Part shown: piece by piece, positions 15,301 through 24,623 of the stretch
Position numbering within the stretch: position 1 is the stretch's first letter
How the letters are laid out: every line of letters begins with the position of its first letter
Source: Hydrogenoanaerobacterium saccharovorans
GTDB lineage: Bacteria > Bacillota > Clostridia > Oscillospirales > Ruminococcaceae
NCBI RefSeq assembly: GCF_003814745.1
Contig: NZ_RKRD01000003.1
Span: 1-64,000 of the forward strand
DNA: 64,000 bases
Reading direction: 5' to 3'
Position numbers and translations under genes: made by a program
Notes under the pieces: generated by a model
Databases searched by the model: none
Told to the model about the DNA's origin: nothing
Seen by the model: only the letters and a program-made list of their open reading frames with translations

Positions 15301-18169
15301 CGATACAACTACAGTGACACTGTCCAGTACGGCGGGGGGCGGTTCAACAACCAAAACCTCGGTTACCGTTAATAAGCGCAGTAAAGATAACGACCAAAAA
15401 ATAGATGGTGCTGTATTTGAACTGCACTGGCTGCCCAACGGGGGGATGGGTACGCCCGTATTGGTTCGTACGCTTGCCGCAACCAACGGTTCGGTTATAT
15501 TCCGCGGGCTTACAAGGGGAGAAGTGTACACGGTGACCGAAAAGAGCGCTCCGAGCGGGTATTTACTCGATAACGCAGCCCCTGTTACAGTTTATGCACC
15601 ATCCGATGGCACAGGGGATGCAGAGCCACTGGATTTTTACAATACACCTATCAAAACAGGCAGTTGGAAACCCGGAGCAATTAAAAGGCTGGATGGTAAA
15701 GGGATTATCCGCCCGTTCGATTTTGAAATTACGGACGGAATTAATGTAGTGATGACAGGTACCACAAAAAACAAATTATCCAACGGTGATTACACAGTTG
15801 AATTCACGTTGAACGACAATGCAAAAGCCGAGGATATTTTGAAGTTTACAGATGATCACATATTCGAAAATAATGATACGGAATACTTAGTAACCACCAA
15901 GACTTTTACTATGAAAGAAAAGCCTGCCGATCTCCCCGGATATGGCTTTGACAAAACCGTTCATACCTTAGTGGTGAAAGTATACAATGTCAAAGGGCGT
16001 GAAGCTTTAAAAGTTGTGGTTGAAGATGATAAGGGCAATGTGCTATCCGATAACGACGGCAGCTTTTTACCCGATAGAATGCCGAAATTTACAAACACCT
16101 ACACAGCAAACGGAGAAATTCAGCTAAGTGCCGAAAAAAAGGTATTGGGGCATTTGCTTGCTGCAAAACAGTTCAGCTTTGAACTGTATGAAAAAACGAA
16201 AGACGGCGAAACCCTCGTTGAAACGGTGGGCAACCAAGCCGGACGCAATATGGAACACACAACTTATATAGGCAACATTGCGTTCAGTCCCATCGGGTTC
16301 ACTCAAAAAGACGTCGGAATCAAAACATACATCATCAAAGAAAAACACACATCTCTTGCCGGATACACGTATGACCCATCGGTTTATACGGTAACGATTG
16401 AGGTGACCGACCAAGATAACGGCAAGCTTTCCGGCAATATCCTAAGCACTAAAAAGAGTGTAAACGGTGTAGAAACAGATGCATCCAACATCCAATTTAC
16501 CAATACGTATATAGTTGCTGAAACGGATGTAATCCTCACAGCGAAAAAGGCTTTATCCGGGCGCAATCTGCAAAACGAGCAATTCTCTTTTATCCTCAAT
16601 CAAACTACTCCCGATGGGGCTTTTATTAAGCAGATTAGCACGGTAAAAAACATTGGTGAGAATGTATCTTTCCCAAAGCTTACCTTTACACAAACTGATA
16701 TTGGCAAAAGCTACTATTACCAAATGAGCGAGACAAACGACAGCAAAGCGGGGTACAGTTACGACAATGCGGTTTATAGTGTAAGAATTGATGTGAACGA
16801 CCGGGAAGATGGTACGTTGAAAATTGCCCAAACCATTACCAAAGGCGACGGAGAAATAGCAACTGAGATGATTTTTAACAACGCATACAAAGCAGCAGGC
16901 TCAAGCCTTATTAAAGCTGTTAAAACATTGTCGGGCAAAGCCATCCCCAAAGAGCAATTTTCTTTTGCGTTGCAGCAAATTGATGTTACCAACGGCAATG
17001 CTTTGGGCGAACGAGTAATCGTAAAAAACGATGCAGAAGGTAATGTTATCTTCCCTATAATTTTATATACCGAAGCAGATGCAGGCAAAAGCTTTTATTA
17101 TACCGTGCGTGAACTGAATGAGGGGATAGGGGGATACACTTACGATCCGACGGTATATACTGTTTGTGTGTCGGTTACAGATAATGGAGACGGAACGCTG
17201 AATACGCAGCAGGCCATTGTTACACCAGCGGGTAAAACGAGCATAGAGTTTGCCAATGCGTATAAAACATTCAATACCGCTGCGAGTATAGAGGGAACAA
17301 AAGTATTAAACCGTCGCCAACTTACCGAAGGGCAGTTCCATTTTGTTTTAAATCAGGTTACCGAAGCGGGCGAGCTTGTTCAAAAAATCCAGCAGGTGAG
17401 CAATGCTCAGAACGGTCAAATCAAATTTGATGATATCGTATTCACTCAGGCGGATATGGGAAAAACCTATTATTATCAGGTATCGGAAGTGGCGGATCAG
17501 AAAGATTCCGATTATCAATATGATGAGTCAGTATACCTGTTTATCATTGATGTGATTGACAACGGAGATGGTACTCTCAGCACAAATCAAACCATTAAAA
17601 AAGGCAATATTGATGTAGAAAAAGCCATATTCACCAATACCTATATCCTAAAAAGCTCGCATTCGAAATATACGGCAAAAGGCTCGGTGAGTTTGAGTGG
17701 AACGAAAGTTTTGCAGGGGGCAAAACTGACTGACAAAATGTTTCAGTTTGTTTTAACGGATGAAAACAATCAGATTTTGCAGACAGCTTTCAACGATGTT
17801 GACGGTAATGTTTTATTTGATAAGATTTATTACAATCAAAACCTTACCGGCAGGCACATTTATTCCATTCGTGAGATACAAGGCGACAAAGCAGGTATCA
17901 CCTACGACGGTACAGAATATATTGTTACGGTTGATGTTTCGGATAACGGTGACGGCAGTTTAAAAATCGAATCTTCTATAGTGAAGATGATTAGCGGCAA
18001 AAAAGTTGACGCAGGCGCGATTGAATTCGTAAATCAATATCAAACAACAATGCGCTTAAATAACCCTGAAACAGGCGATTCATCATTTGTAATGTTGTTT
18101 GCTGTTGCCGGATTGGTGTCTTTTTCTGTTTTGCTGCTTTTAACCCGCAAAAAGGTGAAGCGTATGTAG
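12308..18169 (+). CDS. Giant sortase-anchored adhesin with pilin-type isopeptide domains
   Basis: The 1953-residue cell-wall protein has a signal peptide (about 1-34) and an acidic N-terminal region. Several beta-sandwich domains resembling collagen-binding/Cna-A or SdrG folds lie roughly at 60-1000, with repeated LVWNVKI, IVWTITA, ITWKISA and VQWTINL strand motifs. One SpaA/Cna-B domain follows (about 1018-1110, KRSKDND...VTEKSAPSGY). Six streptococcal FctA-like isopeptide-linkage domains come next (about 1116-1264, 1269-1401, 1404-1528, 1529-1653, 1656-1780, 1791-1912), each with a TKVLxG Lys strand, TYDxSVYxV and a closing FxNxY. The C-terminus is a sorting signal, NPETGD plus hydrophobic helix and KKVKR tail, instead of LPxTG. 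AGGAGG lies 8 nt before the ATG. No sortase is in the window. It is controlled by three c-di-GMP riboswitches. Confidence 0.9.
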   Translation: MKQSRRYSLRLQALILSIAIALTFAFQALDVVAVSDENNELSNVLDSGAIDSGEVDFTAADPADLGSGYIDSGIVDLNRNQDQTANSDIVRDLTLHYMLKGSSEFLELLPPYQIKDGLKVEKYHAKYKFKLNDNIDTQTGEPQRTLKKGDYYLINLPEKLNIKNPKDGDILGNANEPIANYSFVKTENGTWQIKVTFTDYIDNPNEFDIFGEMEFDFELDLSAEEGGTTSTISIPIDNENNVEIEITIPEPQPNAPVSLTKTASSYNHLTRELVWNVKIMPETGVFSGCVFTDTIDRTYLDLASIKHGNITLTEGKDYTFDDATGKITYTIPDGRDGKDYQNITITTVAKRGIYGNTTATTVQNQANLSGGTSDVDIDSNTASHTITPDWLKKKGSLYQGNRIVWTITANSTRQLMYNAVITDLLQADVKLDKNLVYLGSQKVTIYDNAHTPADDKEIYGVLVANSDGTSQLKIYLPRGKENASDAVQTITLVTDIVLINDSPTEQNQVYSNSASLEANYVTDGDGEGSVETGDLSQIGVSVPNVFVDKSHNAILEEDKRNGTITWKISAASNHSSYGKSQIIDSLPKDQEYIADEIYWGEQKINSTTEPKAEISADGRTLTITFNNPNALRTQQNFTVKTKIKPEIYGDNLNRVFTNKVQCVLLDTGGNAIADREDTDIVWIQNSVISKTVGKYNGNTTKVGINPRVEFKIIVNKNLMPLSDVVITDDLNNIVTEFRKNGESQFTPVNGVKWTYVADTLKIVKSKGARDNLDLNAIANAATYQDNIITVNFGSGAAVNDEYTITFTAEIDILNTPIFKENGTIRCRGNIAEVTAVGLKPGTISTPPTGNTEEIKNEVLGKSGITLIKEQQVQWTINLNQRRVQMDSTKVVDVLPKGLTLDPTSIKLYKNVIDTDGNFITGNLVEAKGEEVTNFSYTYLPAEGEGMEGRYTLTVDLPDNKTDYILRFSTDFDDSLLGDNKKINNSAYFVGEVTVPSNTDTTTVTLSSTAGGGSTTKTSVTVNKRSKDNDQKIDGAVFELHWLPNGGMGTPVLVRTLAATNGSVIFRGLTRGEVYTVTEKSAPSGYLLDNAAPVTVYAPSDGTGDAEPLDFYNTPIKTGSWKPGAIKRLDGKGIIRPFDFEITDGINVVMTGTTKNKLSNGDYTVEFTLNDNAKAEDILKFTDDHIFENNDTEYLVTTKTFTMKEKPADLPGYGFDKTVHTLVVKVYNVKGREALKVVVEDDKGNVLSDNDGSFLPDRMPKFTNTYTANGEIQLSAEKKVLGHLLAAKQFSFELYEKTKDGETLVETVGNQAGRNMEHTTYIGNIAFSPIGFTQKDVGIKTYIIKEKHTSLAGYTYDPSVYTVTIEVTDQDNGKLSGNILSTKKSVNGVETDASNIQFTNTYIVAETDVILTAKKALSGRNLQNEQFSFILNQTTPDGAFIKQISTVKNIGENVSFPKLTFTQTDIGKSYYYQMSETNDSKAGYSYDNAVYSVRIDVNDREDGTLKIAQTITKGDGEIATEMIFNNAYKAAGSSLIKAVKTLSGKAIPKEQFSFALQQIDVTNGNALGERVIVKNDAEGNVIFPIILYTEADAGKSFYYTVRELNEGIGGYTYDPTVYTVCVSVTDNGDGTLNTQQAIVTPAGKTSIEFANAYKTFNTAASIEGTKVLNRRQLTEGQFHFVLNQVTEAGELVQKIQQVSNAQNGQIKFDDIVFTQADMGKTYYYQVSEVADQKDSDYQYDESVYLFIIDVIDNGDGTLSTNQTIKKGNIDVEKAIFTNTYILKSSHSKYTAKGSVSLSGTKVLQGAKLTDKMFQFVLTDENNQILQTAFNDVDGNVLFDKIYYNQNLTGRHIYSIREIQGDKAGITYDGTEYIVTVDVSDNGDGSLKIESSIVKMISGKKVDAGAIEFVNQYQTTMRLNNPETGDSSFVMLFAVAGLVSFSVLLLLTRKKVKRM

Positions 18170-18204
18170 CGCCATATGTATTTTGCGCAAACCCTACAAC
18201 TTGA

Positions 18205-18236
18205 CAAAGGCTGAGGTGATATCACCTCAGCCTTTG
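18205..18236. terminator. Perfect 16-bp palindrome after the adhesin gene
   Basis: CAAAGGCTGAGGTGAT (18205-18220) and its exact complement (18221-18236) form a GC-containing hairpin 36 nt after the adhesin stop. A T-run is lacking, so it may act as a terminator, an mRNA 3' stabiliser, or both ways for the convergent GH95 gene. Confidence 0.65.
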
Positions 18237-18294
18237 TGCTTATAAGGAAGAAAAAATGGGGGGAAAACAGTAATTTGCTTTGCTTATCTGTATG

Positions 18295-21200
18295 CTACAC
18301 CATTCCGGAATCTAAAAAGTCAGGCTGATTGATTGGTTGTTTTTCTTTGTCTTCAATATTTGGTTTAACTTCAGGCTGAGGATTTAAAATTGCTTGTTTC
18401 GCTGCGGATAACGGGTCTACTTTTTTAAATGCAAATTCAGTTGCTTCACTGGAATTTGTTAAAACAAGAATACCGTCATTATTTTTTATCCCTCTGCCGT
18501 CCGGAGCTATTACTTTAAACCCGTTGGCAACAGAAACGATAGACCAAATGTCGCCCTGTGCCTTTTGTACAAGCTCGTTGCCCTGGGCTGCAAGCGCCTT
18601 GCCAGAGTTGAAATTTACAATTCTGCATTGGTTAACAGAATCGCCTTGCAAAGACCATACCTGATGTTTTTGAATGGTGATTGTGTCTTCGTTCACCAAT
18701 GTTGTAGTTAAGGCATCCGCTTCATTATTGCCGGGCTTTAAGTACTTTCCGTTCCCTTTATTCAAAAATGCAACTTTATCGCCTACAACCACTTTTGTCC
18801 ATTTTTGTGTATCGTCGTTCGTATCCGACGAGCAATGGCCTACATTCCCGTTAGAATCTAAAGTAAATACTTTTTGTGTGTACTTATCCCAAATTCCCGT
18901 CCATCTTAAAAAGCAGGTTTGAATAGATACATAGCTATTCCCCGCATCTGCAAGATGAAAATATCGGCTTGGCTCGTTAACGTTGATAGGCCCGCCCCAT
19001 GTTGCTATTTTACCGTAATTGGTTGTAAACCGTTTGTCGTTGATATCAATATTTTTACCGGTTACTGTGTTGGTGTATCCATAGTATGTACCCGGTACAG
19101 GGTTACCGTACTGCAAATTATTGTTTGCTTTATTATCGATTGCTGCTTGATCCAGGTTGACAACCGTTTCCATCCACAATGCTTTGTTGGGGATGATGAC
19201 ATCCTGCATTTCAACACCAGCGCCCTCGTGTGTGGAGGCAGCGGCTACCGAAACAAACTTGCCGCTATCAATGATGGCGTAACTGTTATTGACGGCAAGC
19301 GGTTCTTCGGTAAAGAGGATAGTTGCAGTTTCGCCTTGCTGTAAGGTGAGAAGTATTTTTTTATCGTTTGTTTTTACCACGCGGTTTTGGGGGATGCCAG
19401 TGATATCTGCTTGTGTCCACGCAATACCGCATTTTAATGTGATTGTCTGCGCTTTATTCGATTTAACGGTAACAGATGCAGCCTTTCTTGCAGTGTTCCA
19501 TTCGAGGTTTACCACTTCTGCCTGTGTTCTCGCCAGTATCCCTTTGACCGCGCCTTGTGCCCAGTCTGCGGGCAATGCAGGTAAAATTTCAATTTCTCCT
19601 GTTTGAGAAAATACCAGTGCTTCGTTGATGATGCTTGGTGTGGTAATGGCAGTATCGGTACAATATGCCGAACCGCCATCGGTATCGTGTGAGGTCATCA
19701 GCGATGGATAATAAATCTTGCCTGTAATGCCGGGGCTAAGGCAAGTGATTACCTGTTTGGCATCCTTTAATCTTGCGGCAACCAGTGCCTTATGCATCCA
19801 GCCGTGGCTTGCCTTATTGTCACCTGTATTGTATTTGTTCCTGTTTTCGATTGCTTTGATTGCACCTTGGCGAAGCTCCATATTATTTTGCCCTTCGTAC
19901 CCCGGCCAAACGGGGTAAAGGTGGCTGACATGCCTGTGATTGTTATTTTCTGCAAACATATCGGAAGACCATTCGCGCAACGCGCCGGTTTCATCGTATT
20001 TATACGCGGGCATATTCTCTTTCAGTTCTTGCCACTGTGCAATAGCCGGGCTGTTTTCGCCGTTTACGGCACGCTCCATGGCAATTACCATGTCAAACCC
20101 GTCTCGTGCAGCGGCAATATCCATCGTCACATTGGCGGCAACGGGCGAACCTTTGGTACTGTTTTCAGGTGAATAGCCGGGCAGCAGCAGATATTTCTCG
20201 CCCGATGCCAGTTGGTTGTGGTTTTTATCCATTTTAGCATTTCTGGCGGCATCTTCATAAAAATTGGGGTTTACAAAGCCTTTCCAAAAATTAGCTTGCT
20301 TTGTCAGCAGGGGCAAAAGGATATCTGTTTCCAAATCCAAAAAGCCGTCATTGCCGATTCTGCTTACATCGTCATTTGATAAGTCAAGAACCGATTTTAA
20401 CGATTGGTTGTTGAGGTCTAACCCTGCGGGGATGGGAATATTTTGGTTGCCGTAGCACTGCCAATACTCAAATATCGGCAGAAGGAGCCAGCTTGCGCCC
20501 GCATTCCACACATTAAACGGATAGCCCCTGTTAAAATGATAGATATAGCCGTTTTCTCCGTCTGTTCTGGGGGGTGCCATTAAGGCATTTTCAATTCCGT
20601 AAATCCGTTTTGCATTGTATTCCCAATCATCGGCAATACGGAGAATAAAATTGATATAACCTTCTGCGGCGTCTTTCATATGGCCTGTATTTACACCCGA
20701 TATTTGTAGGTTAACGTTTGCGTCTGTGGTAAAATCGCCCTGCCACATGGGGTTCCATGCGCCTGTCCATATTCCGCCGAGGCGTGATGTACTGTACCCC
20801 GAAGAACAAATTTGGGCGTACCTGCCCGCAGAAAAAATTCTTTCAAGCAAAGCTTTGTTCAGCGAACTTTTATTAGCACGCTGTTTTGCCAACAGCTGTT
20901 CATTCGTCATTTCACGGTCGATGCTATCCCCGTTCAGGTCGAGCTTTACGCTTGTAAAAAGCGGAGTATGTTTGGCTGTATGTGCTTGCAACGCGCTGTC
21001 ATAATCAAACACGTTGTTAACGCTATACTTGGTGTAAACGTTTTGTGTATCGGTTGACAACCTGTTTAGTAACGGGTAATCGGACATTGCCCTAAATGAG
21101 CCGAGCTCACCCATTTGAACGTCTCTGTCTGACTTTGTAATCAGAACAATTCTGGATGCTCCGGTTACTGCAACCTTAGCATTTTCGCCTACATTTTTAG

Positions 21201-22071
21201 AGTCGCTGTTTTCTGTGGTTACCTTTTTCTTTACACCATCGGTAAAAATGCTTGTAACACCGGCATAACCGCCTTTGTTCAGCTCAGCGGCATTGTTAAA
21301 GGTAGGGTAATGCGCTACCTGTGCAATGTAATCTGCGCTTTGCGGCACGATGATTTTATATTGCAAATTAGGGTAGCTGCCGCTTTCTTTTGCCATGCTT
21401 GATATGGCATCGATGCTGAGTGTCATATCAAACGTACTTTTTCCCGTAGGCGGGGTAATGTACGTGATAATTACATTGTCTTCTCGCGAAGCAAACGTTT
21501 TTCTAAGCCAGTCTCCGTTGCTATCGCTGTACTCTACGCCTATTTCGGCAGTGGCATAATCGGTCCATCGTTTGTAATTGGTAACCGAGCCGTTGGCGGG
21601 GATGTTCATTCTCAGCTGGTGCCCCGGATGGAACGAATAATCGTACTGAATCTGCCAAGACAGCCAGCCAAGGTTGTGCTCAATTTCATCTTCGGCTGTG
21701 GTGTATGCTTTCCAACCGCTCCCGTTCATAATTTCTTGCCTCATTTTATCCAGAGCGGGTGCCATTAAGGGGGTGTCTCTCAAATCGTTTTTGGACATGT
21801 TGAATTTTGTGTTTTGAAAAATCAGAATATCGTAGGTGGGGTTGCAGGAGGCTATTACGGCATTTTCGCCGTTGCCGGTGACCAATCCATCACGCCAGGA
21901 GCCATTGTTGTTTGTAGTGGAAATAAATTTTGTAATGGGTTCTTGCGAGGCTTTGTAAATGCGGATGTTCGGGGTTGCCGACTGTGCATAAGATTGCGAT
22001 GTGGAACCAAATAGAAGTACAAGGGACAGGACAACCGACATAACTTTGTGTGCCTTTTTCAATTGACTCAT
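18295..22071 (-). CDS. Secreted GH95-family alpha-L-fucosidase-like glycosidase
   Basis: The 1258-residue protein has a signal peptide ending near SQSYAQ. An N-terminal beta domain (WRDGLVTGNGENAV) precedes an (alpha/alpha)6 barrel with GIWTGAWNPMW, LQISGVNTGHM and, late, LREWSSD...NNHRHVSHLYPVWPG. The last is the GH95 hallmark around the active site. After about residue 880 a Trp-rich tail (AIIDSGKFVSV, CFLRWTGIW, QKWTKV, QVWSLQG) looks like beta-trefoil/fascin-type carbohydrate binding modules. It is likely outside the cell, removing alpha-L-fucose or a related residue such as alpha-L-galactose. GGGAGG precedes the ATG. It lies downstream of the GH30 gene, separated by a hairpin. Confidence 0.82.
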   Translation of the reverse strand: MSQLKKAHKVMSVVLSLVLLFGSTSQSYAQSATPNIRIYKASQEPITKFISTTNNNGSWRDGLVTGNGENAVIASCNPTYDILIFQNTKFNMSKNDLRDTPLMAPALDKMRQEIMNGSGWKAYTTAEDEIEHNLGWLSWQIQYDYSFHPGHQLRMNIPANGSVTNYKRWTDYATAEIGVEYSDSNGDWLRKTFASREDNVIITYITPPTGKSTFDMTLSIDAISSMAKESGSYPNLQYKIIVPQSADYIAQVAHYPTFNNAAELNKGGYAGVTSIFTDGVKKKVTTENSDSKNVGENAKVAVTGASRIVLITKSDRDVQMGELGSFRAMSDYPLLNRLSTDTQNVYTKYSVNNVFDYDSALQAHTAKHTPLFTSVKLDLNGDSIDREMTNEQLLAKQRANKSSLNKALLERIFSAGRYAQICSSGYSTSRLGGIWTGAWNPMWQGDFTTDANVNLQISGVNTGHMKDAAEGYINFILRIADDWEYNAKRIYGIENALMAPPRTDGENGYIYHFNRGYPFNVWNAGASWLLLPIFEYWQCYGNQNIPIPAGLDLNNQSLKSVLDLSNDDVSRIGNDGFLDLETDILLPLLTKQANFWKGFVNPNFYEDAARNAKMDKNHNQLASGEKYLLLPGYSPENSTKGSPVAANVTMDIAAARDGFDMVIAMERAVNGENSPAIAQWQELKENMPAYKYDETGALREWSSDMFAENNNHRHVSHLYPVWPGYEGQNNMELRQGAIKAIENRNKYNTGDNKASHGWMHKALVAARLKDAKQVITCLSPGITGKIYYPSLMTSHDTDGGSAYCTDTAITTPSIINEALVFSQTGEIEILPALPADWAQGAVKGILARTQAEVVNLEWNTARKAASVTVKSNKAQTITLKCGIAWTQADITGIPQNRVVKTNDKKILLTLQQGETATILFTEEPLAVNNSYAIIDSGKFVSVAAASTHEGAGVEMQDVIIPNKALWMETVVNLDQAAIDNKANNNLQYGNPVPGTYYGYTNTVTGKNIDINDKRFTTNYGKIATWGGPINVNEPSRYFHLADAGNSYVSIQTCFLRWTGIWDKYTQKVFTLDSNGNVGHCSSDTNDDTQKWTKVVVGDKVAFLNKGNGKYLKPGNNEADALTTTLVNEDTITIQKHQVWSLQGDSVNQCRIVNFNSGKALAAQGNELVQKAQGDIWSIVSVANGFKVIAPDGRGIKNNDGILVLTNSSEATEFAFKKVDPLSAAKQAILNPQPEVKPNIEDKEKQPINQPDFLDSGMV

Positions 22072-22315
22072 TCTTTTTACCTCCCAACTTTTTAACAGCT
22101 ACCAGTTACTGATCACTTTTTTGCGAATTACTTGCTTTAACAACAATACCATAATTTTACTTTTTGATGAATTGAAAACACAACGGACAATAGTAAAAAA
22201 ACGCTGAAAATAGTTATTTACAGTAAACCTTCTTTGTGTAATAAACCGCTTTAGATTTTTTGTAAGATTATGGATTGAAAATATAGATCATTGGTATTGA
22301 TTCGTTGGGGAATAA

Positions 22316-22341
22316 GCTGTTAAGGCATTTTCCTTAACAGC
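22316..22341 (-). terminator. Hairpin after the GH30 gene
   Basis: GCTGTTAAGG (22316-22325) and CCTTAACAGC (22332-22341) form a perfect 10-bp stem just past the GH30 stop at 22351. On the minus strand only a short TTATT follows, so it is a weak terminator or 3' stabiliser. Confidence 0.6.
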
Positions 22342-22350
22342 CTGATTATG

Positions 22351-24597
22351 TTATGCAAAATCAAATGTTATTTCTGCAAGCTGTTTATCCCACGGGAACA
22401 GCCCTCCGCCCGAAAACTCTACTTTTACATACTTGCAATTTTTAAGGTTGGTTGCAGGCATGCCGTATATCCTGTTCCAATACCCGCCGGTATCCATCCT
22501 GTCGGTGTATTTCATTTCGATTGCGTCCCACTGTGTACCGTCGGATGAACTGTAAAAGTTCATATTATCGGAGTGTGAGCGAAAGTAATACAGCTTTGCC
22601 CTAAAGTTTGCAATGCTTTTGCCTTGTTCCGCTGCATAAGTGATGTATTCCGTGGTAGCGGTTGTTCTGCGTGCTCTGGAAGTATCGTTTTCAAAACACT
22701 CCGATTTGTCGCCGTCCAGCATCCAGTTTTCGGAATGGGCATAAACTTTCGACCAATCGTTCAAAGTATCGTAGGGGGCATCTGGCTCTTTCTGTTTACA
22801 CAAAAACTTGATTTTTGCAAGGTGTTTATCCCATTCTTTACCGCCTAAATCAAACTCAATTTTAAAATAATTGGTGTTTTGCGGTAATTCACTCTCCGGC
22901 ATTGCCTTAAATTTCTCCCATCCACCGCCGGTGGTTAAGAATTTTGAAGTTTTATAAGGTAGTTCTTCCCACTCGGCTCCGTCCGGCGAAGTGTAGAATT
23001 TTAGCCCCTGCAAACCAAGATGAAAATAGAGTTCAGCCTCAAAATCTGCAATGTTATCGTATTTGTACACAATCTCTTGCTTGGATAGGCTGGTTCTTCT
23101 TGCCCTGGAAGGGTCTTCGTCAAATGCGCCGTACGGGTTATTTCCTTCCAGCATCCAACTGGATGAAGAAGAATACACTTTTGACCAGTCATCCAATTCA
23201 TCTGTGACAGTCCACTGCTTTTCTTCTGTTGGATCAGAGCCTTCGGTACCCGTAAAGGTGGTTACGCTGTAGGCGCCAAGCGATACAGTGAACTTGCCGT
23301 TTTGCAGGGGGATAGCTTCATACTCCTCCAGATTCACTTTTTCATTGGTTACATTCGGCGTCAATTCCGCCGCCGTAAACCCCTCGGGGACAATATGAAC
23401 GAGTTCGTTGCTGTCGGTATCGTTTATAGCTACAATCGAAAAATCACCGGTATCAGGGTTTTTATAGGCAGAAACATAAATGCCTTTTTGCGGGTTGGCA
23501 GTTGCCCCTATCCTTACATATCCGGGCTTTACAAATTTACTGAAATTCCCCATTGTGTAAAGCCTTTTTGCGGGTACATAGGTACCGTCGTTGTATAGCC
23601 TGATAAGACTTTCGTTATTGGTTTTGTAACTTGCCCCAAGCCAATACATAAATGCATGGATCTCTGCATCCGTCATAAAAGAGTGGATTCTTTTTGCCCA
23701 GCCAACCCCGTCTTTAATGTGATTTTTGTAGATAGAAGTATTGGAAACCTCAGTTTCCCACACATGCTTGCCTTTGCTTTGAGACACCATAAACGGCACG
23801 ATCGAACCGTTGTACTGGTGCCCGCCCACGATATCAATCCTCTCGCAAGCTTGCGGGTCGTTCAAGGCATTTAATACCATTTCTTCACTCCACCAGCCTT
23901 TTTCGCCCACAATTACCTTTGCCGGTACATTTTGGGCAGCAAATTCTGGCGCAAGGTTGTTTTTTAAAAATGTTGTAATCATCTCAGGCTTCCATAAACA
24001 CGATTGCCACGTTGCGGCATATTCCGGCTCGTTCGCAATAGAAACCGCATAAATGTCAATATCGTGGATTGCTTTATATTGATTTACATACTGTGCAAGA
24101 TACGCTGCAAATTTTTGATAGCAATCGCTTTTCAAATAACCCCCGTTTGTGATTTTTCCTGTCGTTTTCATCCATGCAGGGGGGCTCCATACCGTGCTGA
24201 ATATTTTATCAATGCCTCTTGATTTTGCTTCGTTTATTACCCAAAGTTCCGATTCCGCACCGGTAAAATCCCAAACTCCGTCCTGCGGTTCAATGGTGGG
24301 CATATTCAGCCCGCTGCCCACTTCGCACCTGAGGATGGAAAGGCCGATACCGCCGTCTTCAGAGAAAAGCAAATCCATTACTTCGTCGCGTTTTGCAAAG
24401 TTATAGATTTGGTCTGCATACACATCACAAGCCTGCGCTGCACCAAACCCGTCAATCACTTGTTTTTCATCATTCCAATCAATTTTTACACTGCTTGAGG
24501 CATAAGCTGTAAGCGATAAGTTTGCCATGAGTACAGACATTGTGGTTGAAAGCGCAAGAATACCCGAAATTGTCTTTACCATTTTACCGTGAGCCAT
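22351..24597 (-). CDS. Secreted GH30 glycoside hydrolase (xylanase-like) with two C-terminal modules
   Basis: The 748-residue protein has a signal peptide (about 1-34). A GH30 barrel plus beta domain spans about 35-455: VIDGFGAAQ near the start, acid/base Glu190 in SIANEPEY, nucleophile Glu283 in HVWETEVSN, and GNFSKFVKPGYVRI at the end of the barrel. This resembles GH30 subfamily 8 glucuronoxylanases. Two homologous modules follow (about 472-605 and 612-748), each with DWSKVY...SWML, SRARRT, a Trp/Tyr-rich core and a closing WDKxLAxIxF. They are likely carbohydrate binding. AAGGAGGT lies 7 nt before the ATG. It is downstream of an ABC transporter for the released oligosaccharides. Confidence 0.85.
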   Translation of the reverse strand: MAHGKMVKTISGILALSTTMSVLMANLSLTAYASSSVKIDWNDEKQVIDGFGAAQACDVYADQIYNFAKRDEVMDLLFSEDGGIGLSILRCEVGSGLNMPTIEPQDGVWDFTGAESELWVINEAKSRGIDKIFSTVWSPPAWMKTTGKITNGGYLKSDCYQKFAAYLAQYVNQYKAIHDIDIYAVSIANEPEYAATWQSCLWKPEMITTFLKNNLAPEFAAQNVPAKVIVGEKGWWSEEMVLNALNDPQACERIDIVGGHQYNGSIVPFMVSQSKGKHVWETEVSNTSIYKNHIKDGVGWAKRIHSFMTDAEIHAFMYWLGASYKTNNESLIRLYNDGTYVPAKRLYTMGNFSKFVKPGYVRIGATANPQKGIYVSAYKNPDTGDFSIVAINDTDSNELVHIVPEGFTAAELTPNVTNEKVNLEEYEAIPLQNGKFTVSLGAYSVTTFTGTEGSDPTEEKQWTVTDELDDWSKVYSSSSSWMLEGNNPYGAFDEDPSRARRTSLSKQEIVYKYDNIADFEAELYFHLGLQGLKFYTSPDGAEWEELPYKTSKFLTTGGGWEKFKAMPESELPQNTNYFKIEFDLGGKEWDKHLAKIKFLCKQKEPDAPYDTLNDWSKVYAHSENWMLDGDKSECFENDTSRARRTTATTEYITYAAEQGKSIANFRAKLYYFRSHSDNMNFYSSSDGTQWDAIEMKYTDRMDTGGYWNRIYGMPATNLKNCKYVKVEFSGGGLFPWDKQLAEITFDFA

Positions 24598-24623
24598 AAT
24601 ATACCTCCTTGTAATTTTATCTA

